Assembly: GCA_016712865.1 (NCBI GenBank)
Contig: JADJQH010000002.1
Span: forward strand, 1-64,000
Direction of reading: 5' to 3'
DNA from: Dokdonella sp.
Lineage (GTDB): Bacteria; Pseudomonadota; Gammaproteobacteria; Xanthomonadales; Rhodanobacteraceae
Length of the DNA stretch: 64,000 nucleotides
Both the position numbers and the translations under genes were made by a program. The notes below the pieces were generated by a model, which did not search any database, was not told the origin of the DNA, and worked only from the letters and a program-made list of their open reading frames with translations. Positions 48,818-58,289 of this stretch are shown piece by piece (the first letter of the stretch is position 1; every line of letters starts with the position of its first letter).

Positions 48818-51403
48818 TCAAAGCGTGACGCCTTCTGCAATCTGCTGGAACTCGCTGATCTGATCGAAATTCATGTACCGGTAGATGCGCTCGCCGTTGG
48901 CATTGATTACTCCAATGTCCGCCAGATACTCCTCGCGCGTCGGAATGCGCCCGAGTCGAGAACAGATTGCAGCAAGCTCCGCAGAGCCAAGATAGACATT
49001 CGAGTTCCTGCCCAGGCGATTCGGGAAATTGCGCGTGCTGGTCGAGAACACGGTTGCGCCCTCGCGAACCTGCGCCTGGTTGCCCATGCACAGCGAGCAA
49101 CCGGGCATTTCCATTCGCGCGCCGGCCGTGCCAAAGGTTCCGTAATGTCCTTCCTTGGTCAGTTCTGCTGCATCCATCTTGGTGGGCGGTGCAACCCAGA
49201 GCTTGGTTGGAATGTCGCGATTGCCTTCGAGCAGTCGCGAAGCCGCGCGGAAATGCCCGATATTGGTCATGCAGGAACCGATGAAAACCTCGTCGATGGT
49301 CGCTCCGGCCACATCCGAAAGCGTCTTGACGTCATCCGGATCATTCGGACAAGCGACAATGGGCTCGTGGATCTCGGCCAGGTCGATGTCGATCACCGCG
49401 GCATACTCGGCGTCGGTGTCCGCCTCCAGCAGGCGCGGATTGTCCAGCCATTCCTGCATGGCCTTGATGCGCCGGGTGATGCTGCGCACATCCTTGTAGC
49501 CCTGCGCGATCATCCACTTCAACATCACCACATTGCTGTTGAGGTATTCGATGATCGGCGCCTTGTCCAGGTGCACGGTGCAGCCTGCGGACGAGCGCTC
49601 GGCGGAGGCATCGGACAGTTCGAAGGCCTGCTCCACCTTGAGATCCGGCAGTCCTTCGATTTCCAGGATGCGGCCGGAGAACACGTTCTTCTTGCCCTTC
49701 TTGTCGACCGTGAGCAGGCCTGCCTTGATGGCGTAGAGCGGGATGGCATTGACCAGATCACGCAAGGTCACGCCCGGCTGCATCTGGCCACGGAAACGCA
49801 CCAGCACGGATTCCGGCATGTCCAGCGGCATCACCCCGGTTGCCGCGGCAAACGCCACCAGGCCGGAGCCGGCCGGGAAGGAAATACCGATCGGGAAGCG
49901 CGTGTGCGAATCGCCACCGGTTCCCACGGTGTCCGGCAGCAACATGCGATTGAGCCAGGAATGGATGATGCCGTCACCGGGTCGCAGGGAGATTCCGCCG
50001 CGGGTACTGATGAAGTCCGGCAGCTCATGGTGCATGGTCACGTCCACCGGCTTGGGATAAGCGGCGGTATGGCAGAAGGACTGCATCACCAGGTCGGCAC
50101 TGAAGCCGAGGCAGGCCAGATCCTTGAGCTCATCGCGCGTCATCGGACCGGTGGTGTCTTGCGAACCGACTGAGGTCATGCGTGGCTCGCAATAGGTTCC
50201 CGGGCGAATGCCCTGGCCTTCCGGCAATCCGCATGCGCGACCCACCATCTTCTGCGCGAGGGTGAAACCTGCGCTGCTGCCCGCCGGAGCCAGCGCCTGG
50301 CGGAAGGCTTCCGACGGCGGCAAGCCCAATGCTTCGCGAGCCCTGGTAGTCAAGCCGCGGCCGATGATCAACGGAATGCGGCCACCGGCACGCACCTCGT
50401 CGAACAGCACCGGCGACTTCACCTGGAATTCCGCGATGACGGTGCCATTCTTGAGGGCCTTGCCATCGTATGGACGAAGCTCGATGACATCACCCATGTT
50501 CATCTGGTTGACGTCGACTTCTATGGGCAGCGCGCCCGCGTCTTCAAGCGTGTTGTAGAAGATCGGCGCAATCTTGCTGCCGAGGCACACACCACCAAAA
50601 CGCTTGTTGGGAATGAACGGAATGTCCGCACCCGTGTGCCAGAGCACGGAGTTGGCAGCCGACTTGCGGCTGGAGCCGGTACCGACCACGTCACCGACAT
50701 ACGCCACCAGATGCCCCTTGTCCTTGAGGCCGGCGATGAAGGCCACCGGCCCGCGCTTGCCATCTTCCTCGGGCTCGATACCGTCGCGACGGTTCTTGAG
50801 CATGGCCAGCGCATGCAGGGGGATATCCGGGCGGGTCATTGCATCCGGCGCGGGAGAAAGATCATCGGTATTGGTCTCACCGCTCACCTTGAACACCGTG
50901 ACCGTGAGCGATTCCGGCACTTGCGGACGACTGGTGAACCATTCCGCATCGGCCCAGCTTTGCATCACGGCCCTGGCATGGGCATTGCCGGCAGCGGCCA
51001 ATTCCTTGACGTCGTGGAAGGCATCGAACATGAGCAGGGTGTGTTTCAGGGCTTGCGCCGCATCCGCGCCCAGCGTGTCGTGCTTGAGCAGTTCCACCAG
51101 CGGATGGATGTTGTAGCCACCGAGCATGGTGCCGAGCAGTTGCACCGCGCGCCGTGGCGAAACCAGTGCGCAACGCTCGCTGCCGAAGGCCAGGGCTGCC
51201 AGCCACGAGGCCTTGACCCGGGCAGCATCATCGACACCGGCAGGCACGCGCTGGCTGAGCAATTCGACAAGGAACTCCCCGTCCTGCGGCGCGGGCGCCT
51301 TGAGCAGCTCAATCAATGCGGACGTCTGGGGGGCGCTCAGCGGCAAGGGTGGAATACCAAGAGCCGCACGTTCTGCGGCGTGTTGGCGGTACTCGATCAG
51401 CAT
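48818..51403 (-). CDS. acnB: Aconitate hydratase B / 2-methylisocitrate dehydratase
   Basis: 861 aa, start 51403 ([20 protein letters not shown]), standard AcnB length. AcnB carries out the citrate-isocitrate step of the TCA cycle and often 2-methylisocitrate dehydration. HEAT-like N-domain at about 1-160, then the swivel domain ([31 protein letters not shown]) and the catalytic part with the [4Fe-4S] ligands, [10 protein letters not shown] (about 709) and GCSLCMGNQ (about 766, two Cys). [19 protein letters not shown] is the aconitase signature. Gene is head-to-head with acnA, 275 bp apart. Confidence 0.97.
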   Translation of the reverse strand: MLIEYRQHAAERAALGIPPLPLSAPQTSALIELLKAPAPQDGEFLVELLSQRVPAGVDDAARVKASWLAALAFGSERCALVSPRRAVQLLGTMLGGYNIHPLVELLKHDTLGADAAQALKHTLLMFDAFHDVKELAAAGNAHARAVMQSWADAEWFTSRPQVPESLTVTVFKVSGETNTDDLSPAPDAMTRPDIPLHALAMLKNRRDGIEPEEDGKRGPVAFIAGLKDKGHLVAYVGDVVGTGSSRKSAANSVLWHTGADIPFIPNKRFGGVCLGSKIAPIFYNTLEDAGALPIEVDVNQMNMGDVIELRPYDGKALKNGTVIAEFQVKSPVLFDEVRAGGRIPLIIGRGLTTRAREALGLPPSEAFRQALAPAGSSAGFTLAQKMVGRACGLPEGQGIRPGTYCEPRMTSVGSQDTTGPMTRDELKDLACLGFSADLVMQSFCHTAAYPKPVDVTMHHELPDFISTRGGISLRPGDGIIHSWLNRMLLPDTVGTGGDSHTRFPIGISFPAGSGLVAFAAATGVMPLDMPESVLVRFRGQMQPGVTLRDLVNAIPLYAIKAGLLTVDKKGKKNVFSGRILEIEGLPDLKVEQAFELSDASAERSSAGCTVHLDKAPIIEYLNSNVVMLKWMIAQGYKDVRSITRRIKAMQEWLDNPRLLEADTDAEYAAVIDIDLAEIHEPIVACPNDPDDVKTLSDVAGATIDEVFIGSCMTNIGHFRAASRLLEGNRDIPTKLWVAPPTKMDAAELTKEGHYGTFGTAGARMEMPGCSLCMGNQAQVREGATVFSTSTRNFPNRLGRNSNVYLGSAELAAICSRLGRIPTREEYLADIGVINANGERIYRYMNFDQISEFQQIAEGVTL

Positions 51404-51678
51404 GGATGGGGTCCTTGGGAAGCGTTCTGGGCGTGATTGCGCGCCACAATTGCGATGCCCGCAATTGCAGGCAGGGCGAGTACATCCGGGCCCGGGAAAG
51501 CGGGCTCGTGGCTGCGAATTTTAGCGGTTTGCCGCGCGCCCCGGCAACGAACTCCACGCGCGGCTGTCACGAACCTGCGCACAGGCTGCGGGTTGCGCCT
51601 CCCCGCGAATCGGCTGTCACCGCGGCTTCGCGATAGGATACGGGTCCGAGCCCCGCAGGATCAGCCAGGAGACTTGCC

Positions 51679-54417
51679 ATGAAAGACAGCTTTTCGACCC
51701 ACGACACGCTGACAGTCAATGGCAGGAACTATCGCTTCGCAAGCTTGGCGCGACTGGAGTCGCGCTTCGACCTCAAGCGCCTGCCCTATTCGATGAAGAT
51801 CCTGCTCGAGAACCTGTTGCGGCATGAAGACGGAAGCAATGTCAGCGAACGGGAAATCGCAGCCGTTGCCGGCTGGAAAGCCGGCACCGAATCGGAAACC
51901 GAAATTGCCTTCATGCCGGCGCGCGTCGTGTTGCAGGACTTCACCGGCGTGCCGTGCGTGGTCGATCTTGCCGCCATGCGCGATGCCATGGTCGAACTCG
52001 GCGGAGATCCGACCCTGATCAATCCGCTGGTCCCCGCCGAACTGGTGATCGACCACTCGGTGCAGGTGGATTCCTTTGGCTCGGTGCACTCGCTCGACGA
52101 AAACGTGGAGATTGAATTCGAGCGCAACCAGGAACGCTATGCCTTCCTGCGCTGGGGGCAGAAGGCCTTCAACAATTTCAAGGTGGTGCCGCCACGCACC
52201 GGCATCGTGCACCAGGTCAACCTCGAGCATCTCGCCCGCGTGGTCATGACCGGCAAGCGCAACGGCGTCGAATGGGCCTTCCCCGACACGGTGTTCGGCA
52301 CCGACTCGCACACCACGATGATCAATGGCCTCGGCGTGTTGGGCTGGGGCGTGGGCGGCATCGAAGCCGAAGCCGCCATGCTGGGTGAACCCTCGTCCAT
52401 GCTGATTCCACAGGTGGTCGGTTTCCAGCTGAGCGGCCGTCTTGGCGAAGGGGTGACCGCTACCGACCTCGTGCTCACCATCACGCAGATGCTGCGCAAG
52501 CATGGTGTGGTCGGGAAATTCGTCGAGTTCTTCGGCAGCGGCCTCAAGCACCTGCCACTCGCCGATCGAGCCACCATCGCCAACATGGCGCCGGAGTACG
52601 GCGCAACCTGCGGCATCTTCCCGATCGACGCCGAATCCATCCGTTACCTCAGGCTGTCCGGACGCAGCGAAGAACAGATCGCACTGGTCGAAGCCTATGC
52701 AAGGGCCCAGCACCTCTGGCATGACGATGCGACGCCGGCGGCGGAATTCAGCTCGACGCTCAAACTCGACCTGGGCGACGTGCGGCCATCGATGGCCGGC
52801 CCGAAGCGGCCGCAGGACCGCGTCCTGCTCGGTGACATGCAGGCCAACTACGAAGCGGCGCTTGCGGGAATGACTGCTTCCCGCAAACCGAGGTCGGCAT
52901 CCGTCAACCGCTTTGAAGGCGAAGGCGGATCGACCGCCGTTGGACATGACACCAGCGCCTGCGCCACCGGATCGCATGTCCCCAAGGTGCCCTTGCAGGA
53001 TGGCGCCGTCGTCATTGCCGCAATCACTTCGTGCACCAACACGTCCAATCCCGCCGTCATGATTGCCGCGGGGCTCCTGGCGAGGAACGCCGCCGCACGC
53101 GGGTTGTGCGCGCGCCCCTGGGTGAAACCCTCGCTGGGGCCGGGCTCGCTGGTCGTGACCGATTACCTCAAGCAGACCGGCTTGCTGCATGAACTGGAGA
53201 AGGTCGGTTTCTATGTCGTCGGCTATGGCTGCACGACCTGCATCGGCAATTCGGGGCCGTTGCCCGCCGAAGTCAGCAAGGAAATTGCCGAAGGCGACCT
53301 CGCCGTGGTTTCGGTGCTCTCGGGCAACCGCAATTTCGAGGGACGCGTGCATCCCGAAGTGAAAATGAACTACCTGGCCTCGCCGCCGCTGGTGGTCGCC
53401 TACGCATTGGCCGGGACTGTCGACATCAATCTGGAAACCGATCCCCTCGGTGTCGGCAAGGATGGTATGCCGGTTTATCTCAAGGACATCTGGCCATCGA
53501 ACAAAGAGGTCGCTGATACCATCGCCGGAGCCATCAATCCCGCCATGTTCGCCTCGAATTATGCCGATGTGTTCAAGGGCGATTCGCGCTGGAACCACAT
53601 CGCATCCCCGGATGGCAACCAGTACGCATGGGGAGCATCGACCTACGTCAAGGCGCCCCCGTATTTCCATGGCATGCGCATGCAGGTTGGCGAGGTCACC
53701 GACATCATCGGCGCCAATGTGCTCGGCCTGTTCGGCGACTCGATAACCACCGATCACATCTCCCCGGCAGGAACCATCAAGAAGGACTCCCCGGCCGGCC
53801 GCTATCTGATCGAGCACGGCGTACAGCCCAGGGACTTCAATTCCTATGGCTCGCGCCGTGGCAACGATGAGGTGATGGTGCGTGGCACGTTTGCGAATAT
53901 CCGCATCAAGAACCTGATGCTGGATGGGGTGGAAGGCGGATTCACCTTGCACCTGCCGACAAACCGGGAACTGCCGATCTACGATGCGGCGATGCTCTAC
54001 AAGGCCGAGGGCATGCCACTGGTGGTGATTGCCGGAAAGGAATACGGCACCGGCTCCTCGCGTGACTGGGCAGCCAAGGGCACCCTCCTGCTCGGCGTCA
54101 GGGCAGTCATCGCGGAAAGTTTCGAGCGCATTCACCGCTCCAATCTGGTCGGCATGGGCGTCCTGCCCTGCCAGTTCAAGCCTGGTGACAGCGCGGCCAA
54201 GTTGGGTCTCAACGGCAAGGAGCGCTACGACATCAGCGGCCTGGACAAGGGCAATGCGCGCGAAGCCAGCGTCGTGGCCACCCGCGCCGACGGCTCACAA
54301 ATCCGCTTCACTGTCGATGTATTGCTGGCGACGCCGAAAGAGCGCGAGTTCTATCGCCATGGCGGCATCCTGCAGTACGTCCTGCGCCAGCTTGCAAGCC
54401 CCGCAATAAGGAACTGA
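51679..54417 (+). CDS. acnA: Aconitate hydratase A (acnA, rpfA in Xanthomonas)
   Basis: 912 aa, start ATG 51679 preceded by [25 protein letters not shown] and [19 protein letters not shown] are the AcnA N-terminus. Cluster ligands: [13 protein letters not shown] (about 452) and [14 protein letters not shown] (about 517-520, two Cys). [20 protein letters not shown] and [17 protein letters not shown] are the other signatures. AcnA is the stress-stable aconitase and can act as an RNA-binding regulator when its cluster is lost. In Xanthomonas campestris the homologue is rpfA, near rpfB and rpfF, and affects pathogenicity factors. Here it is followed by repeats and the rpf genes. Confidence 0.97.
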   Translation: MKDSFSTHDTLTVNGRNYRFASLARLESRFDLKRLPYSMKILLENLLRHEDGSNVSEREIAAVAGWKAGTESETEIAFMPARVVLQDFTGVPCVVDLAAMRDAMVELGGDPTLINPLVPAELVIDHSVQVDSFGSVHSLDENVEIEFERNQERYAFLRWGQKAFNNFKVVPPRTGIVHQVNLEHLARVVMTGKRNGVEWAFPDTVFGTDSHTTMINGLGVLGWGVGGIEAEAAMLGEPSSMLIPQVVGFQLSGRLGEGVTATDLVLTITQMLRKHGVVGKFVEFFGSGLKHLPLADRATIANMAPEYGATCGIFPIDAESIRYLRLSGRSEEQIALVEAYARAQHLWHDDATPAAEFSSTLKLDLGDVRPSMAGPKRPQDRVLLGDMQANYEAALAGMTASRKPRSASVNRFEGEGGSTAVGHDTSACATGSHVPKVPLQDGAVVIAAITSCTNTSNPAVMIAAGLLARNAAARGLCARPWVKPSLGPGSLVVTDYLKQTGLLHELEKVGFYVVGYGCTTCIGNSGPLPAEVSKEIAEGDLAVVSVLSGNRNFEGRVHPEVKMNYLASPPLVVAYALAGTVDINLETDPLGVGKDGMPVYLKDIWPSNKEVADTIAGAINPAMFASNYADVFKGDSRWNHIASPDGNQYAWGASTYVKAPPYFHGMRMQVGEVTDIIGANVLGLFGDSITTDHISPAGTIKKDSPAGRYLIEHGVQPRDFNSYGSRRGNDEVMVRGTFANIRIKNLMLDGVEGGFTLHLPTNRELPIYDAAMLYKAEGMPLVVIAGKEYGTGSSRDWAAKGTLLLGVRAVIAESFERIHRSNLVGMGVLPCQFKPGDSAAKLGLNGKERYDISGLDKGNAREASVVATRADGSQIRFTVDVLLATPKEREFYRHGGILQYVLRQLASPAIRN

Positions 54418-54441
54418 TTCAGGCACCAGACCTCAGCCAAG

Positions 54442-54575
54442 GTAACGCTGATCATGTGGATTCCGTTCGTGGTGGGATTTCATGTTGCCTGTCAACCGGT
54501 TCCGAGCAAAAAATTCCGTTCGTGGTGAGCCCTTCGTGTGCTCAGGACAGGCCTGTCGAACCATGAACGGAACGA
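54442..54575. repeat. Dispersed CCGTTCGTGGTGAG repeats downstream of acnA
   Basis: ATTCCGTTCGTGGTGGGATT (about 54460) is followed by the flanking module (TTCATGTTGCCTGTCAACCG, 54478 on), a second TTCCGTTCGTGGTGAGC (54513) and an ending TGTCGAACCATGAACGG (to 54571). Same parts as at 7.2, 17.8 and 33.0 kb. Confidence 0.8.
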
Positions 54576-54628
54576 GGCGCCATGCGCTCGTTTGCAGGTG
54601 GACTCCGGACAAGCAGCATTTTATCAGC

Positions 54629-54798
54629 GCTAGGAGCCTGCGCGGCAGAATGAATTCGACGCGAAACGACGCTGACGCGATTCAGTGGATCAATCGGAAG
54701 GTGCGCATAGCGGGCACTATGAAAGCCTGACGATTGATCCGATCAATCGATGACAGCGTCGTTGCAGCCGGATGGCTTCTGCCGCGCAGGCTCCTAGC
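54629..54798. mobile_element. 170-bp MITE-like element with perfect 22-bp terminal inverted repeats
   Basis: Arms 54629-54650 and 54777-54798 are perfect complements (start GCTAGGAGCCTGCGCGGC). Inside is a second inverted pair around ACGACGCTG / CAGCGTCGT and a CGATTGATC palindrome set. No ORF of note. No clear target duplication. It lies just 3' of the lipoprotein gene. Confidence 0.72.
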
Positions 54799-54809
54799 CA
54801 AGCGTTGTC

Positions 54810-55289
54810 TCAGAGCTGGCGTTCCCACTGCGCATTGACGCACTTCCATTCGCCGTCACGCAGACGCCAACCGCTGGATATCTCGAAGCTTGAGCCGCGC
54901 TCGGGCAACCAGCGTCCACTGCCACCCTCCACAAGCAGGGTGATTTGCACGTTTGCCCGCTGGTCAGTGACCTGAATGTCGGTGCCGGTTCGCACGACGC
55001 CAATGTGCGTGTTGGCAAGGGCCTGCGCCATGAGCAGCCGCTGCATGCCTGTGCGATCCAGCTCCCCGTCATTTGCAGTGAAGTCCTCGGCCAGGTGCTG
55101 CATGAAGTCGCCGGTCTCGCCCGCCTCGATGGCAACCTCCATGGCATCGACTGCCTGGAGCAGTTGCTCCTCGTCACTGCTGCGCTGGCAGGATGCGAGG
55201 ACCAGAACCAAATAGGCCGCGCCCAGCATCCAGCCCCACCGCCTCCATGCAGCCTTGTCCGCGCGCCTCCGGCCAGCCCTCGATACCAT
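54810..55289 (-). CDS. Small lipoprotein with NTF2/SnoaL-like domain
   Basis: 159 aa from ATG 55289 (MVSRAGRRRADKAAWRRWGW); upstream in-frame codons to 55346 are not favoured. Basic stretch, hydrophobic segment (MLGAAYLVLVLASC) with lipobox LASC, then QRSSDEEQLLQAVDAMEVAI, DFMQHLAEDFTANDGELDR and a C-terminal SSGWRLRDGEWKCVNAQWER, which is the usual end of NTF2/DUF4440-like domains. Function unknown. Divergent from rpfB with about 136 bp between starts. Confidence 0.78.
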   Translation of the reverse strand: MVSRAGRRRADKAAWRRWGWMLGAAYLVLVLASCQRSSDEEQLLQAVDAMEVAIEAGETGDFMQHLAEDFTANDGELDRTGMQRLLMAQALANTHIGVVRTGTDIQVTDQRANVQITLLVEGGSGRWLPERGSSFEISSGWRLRDGEWKCVNAQWERQL

Positions 55290-55425
55290 GGATACTCCTC
55301 CAGCGTTGCAGCGCGCCTTGCCGCAGCTTCGACGCCTGTGGTGCAATCGCGATCAATACGCTCATGTACGGAACCCCGGCCGTGACGGCCGCTTCCGCTA
55401 CCTTAAACCCGATTCGGGAGGATGC

Positions 55426-57114
55426 ATGTCTGGCAGCAACACGCGACCCTGGTTGAACAGTTACCCTGCAGGGATCCCTGCCGACATCGACCTCAACGAA
55501 TTTGCCTCGATCGTGGCCCTGCTGGAAAGCAGTTTCAAGCGCTTCCGGCACCGGCCTGCGTTTTCGAACATGGGGCGCACGATCAGCTACGGCGAGCTGG
55601 ACACGCTCAGCAACCAGTTTGCGCGTTTCCTGGTCAACGACCTGAAGATGGACAAGGGCGATCGCATCGCCATGATGATGCCCAATGTATTGCAGTATCC
55701 GATAGCGATCTGTGGTGCGCTGCGGGCGGGTCTTGTCATCGTCAACACCAATCCGATGTACACCGCACGCGAGCTGAAGCACCAGCTCGAAGACTCGGGC
55801 GCCACGGCAATCATCGTGCTCGAGAATTTTGCGCATACCCTCGCCGAAGTGATTGCCAGCACGCCGATAAAACACACCATCACCACCGGCGTTGGCGATC
55901 TGCTCGGATTTCCCAAGTCCGTGATCACCAATTTCGTGATTCGACGCGTGAAGAAGCTGGTCCCGGCGTATTCGCTTGCGAACGATATCCGCTTCGTCGA
56001 CGCACTGCGGCGTGGCGCAAGCGGTACCCTGCCCGCGGTCCAGGTTGATTCCGGTGATATCGCCTTCCTCCAGTACACCGGCGGTACCACCGGCGTTGCC
56101 AAGGGCGCCATGCTGACCCATCGCAACCTGATTGCAAACATGCAGCAGGCCAGCGCCTGGTTTGGCACGGAGATGAAGGAAGGCGAGGAAGTCATCATCA
56201 CCGCCCTGCCGCTGTACCACATCTTCGCGCTGACCGCGAATTGCCTGACCTTCATGAAGATCGGCGGGCTCAACCACCTGATCACCAATCCGCGTGACAT
56301 GAAGGGTTTTGTCGCCGAGCTTTCGCGTGTCAAATACAGCTGCATCACGGGAGTCAACACGCTGTTCAATGGCTTGCTCAACACGCCGGGATTCAGTGAT
56401 CTGGATTTCTCCGGCTTGCACATGACCCTGGGCGGCGGCATGGCGGTACAGCGCGCGGTGGCCGATCGCTGGAAGCAGGTGACCGGTTCGACCCTGGCCG
56501 AGGCCTATGGGCTCACGGAAACTTCGCCGGCGGTATGCATCAATCCTCTCGACATTTCGGGGTACAACGGCTCCATCGGGCTGCCGGTTCCTTCAACGGA
56601 AGTCAGCATCCAGAACGATGACGGCCAGGAACTCGGGATTGGCGAGGTCGGCGAACTGTGCGTTCGTGGTCCGCAGGTGATGAAGGGCTACTGGCAGCGT
56701 CCGGAGGAAACCGCCAAGGTGCTGGATGCACAGGGCTGGTTGCACACCGGCGACATCGCGCGCATGGACGAGAAAGGGTTCTTCTACATCGTTGACCGCA
56801 AGAAGGACATGATCCTTGTCTCCGGATTCAACGTTTACCCCAATGAGATCGAGGACGTGGTCGCCTCGCTGCCGGGCGTGCTGGAAGTCGCTGCCATCGG
56901 CATCCCGGACGACAAGAGTGGTGAGGCCGTCAAGCTGGTTGTGGTGAGGAAGGATCCTGCACTCAGCGAAGAGGCCATTCGCGCCCACTGCCGGACCGAG
57001 CTGACCGGCTACAAGCAGCCGAAGATCATCGAGTTCAGGGAATCACTGCCAAAAACCAATGTCGGCAAGATCCTCAGGCGCGAACTGCGGGATGCGGTAC
57101 CCGCCGGCAACTGA
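55426..57114 (+). CDS. rpfB: Long-chain fatty-acid--CoA ligase (FadD type; RpfB by position)
   Basis: 562 aa from ATG 55426 with GGGAGGA at 55416-55422; an ORF extension to 55255 is unsupported. AMP-forming ligase: P-loop QYTGGTTGVAKGAMLTHRN (about 215-232), AEAYGLTETSPAV (A5 motif), GWLHTGDIARMDEKGFFYIV (A7), DRKKDMILVSGFNVYPNEIE (A8) and a catalytic Lys near the end in KTNVGKILRRELR (A10). It activates long-chain fatty acids with ATP and CoA. In Xanthomonas the homologue rpfB lies directly before rpfF and alters the DSF profile. Here a PilZ gene (opposite strand), an ACP and a ketosynthase separate them. Confidence 0.9.
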   Translation: MSGSNTRPWLNSYPAGIPADIDLNEFASIVALLESSFKRFRHRPAFSNMGRTISYGELDTLSNQFARFLVNDLKMDKGDRIAMMMPNVLQYPIAICGALRAGLVIVNTNPMYTARELKHQLEDSGATAIIVLENFAHTLAEVIASTPIKHTITTGVGDLLGFPKSVITNFVIRRVKKLVPAYSLANDIRFVDALRRGASGTLPAVQVDSGDIAFLQYTGGTTGVAKGAMLTHRNLIANMQQASAWFGTEMKEGEEVIITALPLYHIFALTANCLTFMKIGGLNHLITNPRDMKGFVAELSRVKYSCITGVNTLFNGLLNTPGFSDLDFSGLHMTLGGGMAVQRAVADRWKQVTGSTLAEAYGLTETSPAVCINPLDISGYNGSIGLPVPSTEVSIQNDDGQELGIGEVGELCVRGPQVMKGYWQRPEETAKVLDAQGWLHTGDIARMDEKGFFYIVDRKKDMILVSGFNVYPNEIEDVVASLPGVLEVAAIGIPDDKSGEAVKLVVVRKDPALSEEAIRAHCRTELTGYKQPKIIEFRESLPKTNVGKILRRELRDAVPAGN

Positions 57115-57123
57115 GCAGATTGG

Positions 57124-57489
57124 CTACTGCGCTTCCGCGCAACCGGGCGGCGACTCCATCTCATCGGCATGATGGCCGAGCAGGTCCCACAGGATCTGCT
57201 CCTTTTCCTCGGGGATACGGGTAAAGGAAAAGGCAATACGCTCCGCGGTGGTTCGTGTTACCAGCGCTTCCAGGTGGATATGCCTGCCTTCGCCAACCAG
57301 CAGATCCAGCACGCAGCGCTGGCCAGTGCTGATCTCGCAATCCTCGGGCTGGATTGCCAGCATTCCGGAGGCCGAGATGTTGTCGACCACCGCTTCCCAG
57401 GATCGGGCGCCCATGCTGATCAGCACAACCAGTCGGATGTGCATGCGCGAGTGGCGCACAAACCGCCTGTTTGATTCATCACTGCTCAT
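57124..57489 (-). CDS. PilZ-domain protein
   Basis: 121 aa, start 57489 (MSSDESNRRFVRHSRMHIRL). The c-di-GMP-binding RxxxR reads RRFVR (residues 8-12) and the D/NxSxxG motif reads DNISASGM (about 36-43). Beta strands follow (RCVLDLLVGEGRHIHLEALV, ERIAFSFTRIP). A single-domain PilZ receptor of usual size. Convergent with rpfB (9 bp between stops). Its position in the locus that ends with the c-di-GMP phosphodiesterase rpfG makes a role in DSF output plausible, but this is inference. Not the usual Xanthomonas gene order. Confidence 0.88.
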   Translation of the reverse strand: MSSDESNRRFVRHSRMHIRLVVLISMGARSWEAVVDNISASGMLAIQPEDCEISTGQRCVLDLLVGEGRHIHLEALVTRTTAERIAFSFTRIPEEKEQILWDLLGHHADEMESPPGCAEAQ

Positions 57490-58025
57490 GCAAAGCTCCG
57501 CTGCCGGTAACGTGGATGGTCCAGTTCCTGCCCATCCATTTTCTGGAATGCGCGGTCAGGCCGCGCCTTTCGGTCAGGGTTGGAATGCAAACAATATGCC
57601 AAATAACCCCACAGTTCCCTGCAAATCGCGGGCGAATCCCTGCGTGTTCAACGAGCACCCTCCCGGAAATGGACCCCCATGCGCGGAACGGACCCGGTTG
57701 CAGGCGCGCATCAAACTCGCCCCATCCACACCCATTCATCGCGCCCGCCAGGCATCCCCACTGCGCATTCCAGGATTGCGAATGCCGCATTCTCGCAATG
57801 TCCCGTACAATTCACGCGTGCTCACTCGATGGCGTCACCGCTTGCATGACCATCCGCATCGGGTGCACAAGAGGGGTCCATACCAGTCCCTGAGACGGAA
57901 AGCCGGGCTTGCCAGAACGCATCCCCGCTCGCGTGTGTCTGGCTTTGCCGCTTTCCCGGCGCGGACGCCACGTTGCCGACAACAACCAAAACCGACTTGA
58001 ACGTTTCGAGACACAAGGCAAACCC
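57490..58025. other. Intergenic region between the PilZ gene and the ACP gene
   Basis: A 536-bp gap without a gene I can support. It must hold promoters for the PilZ gene (left) and the ACP-KS-rpfF run (right). A possible -10 TACAAT lies at 57806-57811 but no good -35 was found. A short hairpin (GCGAATGCCGCATTCTCGC, 57778-57796) is present. A TATTTGGCATATTG-type AT-rich patch at about 57594-57607 (minus) could serve the PilZ gene. Confidence 0.4.
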
Positions 58026-58289
58026 ATGAGCCAACCCGATGCAAACCAGATTTTCGCTTCATTGCAGCAGTTCCTGAACGAACGTTTCGACCTGGAGCCG
58101 ACTGGCTTGACCCGCGAAGCGACGTTGCGCAGCGTTGGCCTCGATTCGATGATGGTGCTCGATGTGATGCTGGAAGTCGAAGACAGGCTGGGGGTCAAAC
58201 TCGATGACATGAGCCTGCCAAAGGATGCAACGCTGGGTGACGTTGCGAACCTGATCAGCAGGAATCTGGAAAAATCCTCAGCGCCATGA
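58026..58289 (+). CDS. Acyl carrier protein
   Basis: 87 aa, start ATG 58026 (MSQPDANQIFASLQQFLNER). The phosphopantetheine site reads VGLDSMMVLDVMLE, with Ser41 in GLDS(M). Acidic C-terminal helices (DRLGVKLDDMSLPKDATLGD) are typical of ACPs. It is longer and more diverged from AcpP (about 78 aa), so probably a specialised carrier rather than the housekeeping one. The stop overlaps the next gene by 4 bp (ATGA), so ACP and ketosynthase are co-translated. Followed after the ketosynthase by rpfF, whose product works on acyl-ACP substrates. Confidence 0.9.
   Translation: MSQPDANQIFASLQQFLNERFDLEPTGLTREATLRSVGLDSMMVLDVMLEVEDRLGVKLDDMSLPKDATLGDVANLISRNLEKSSAP

Noticed and set aside
51661-54135. 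Long open frame (824 codons) on the minus strand
   Set aside because: Antisense to acnA; rich in His, Gly and Arg without domain pattern, as expected of a shadow frame.
54629-54798. Full insertion sequence
   Set aside because: Too short and without a transposase; kept only as a non-autonomous element.
57248-58000. Open frame of 250 codons between the PilZ and ACP genes
   Set aside because: Overlaps the PilZ gene antisense for half its length; composition and lack of domain argue against coding.
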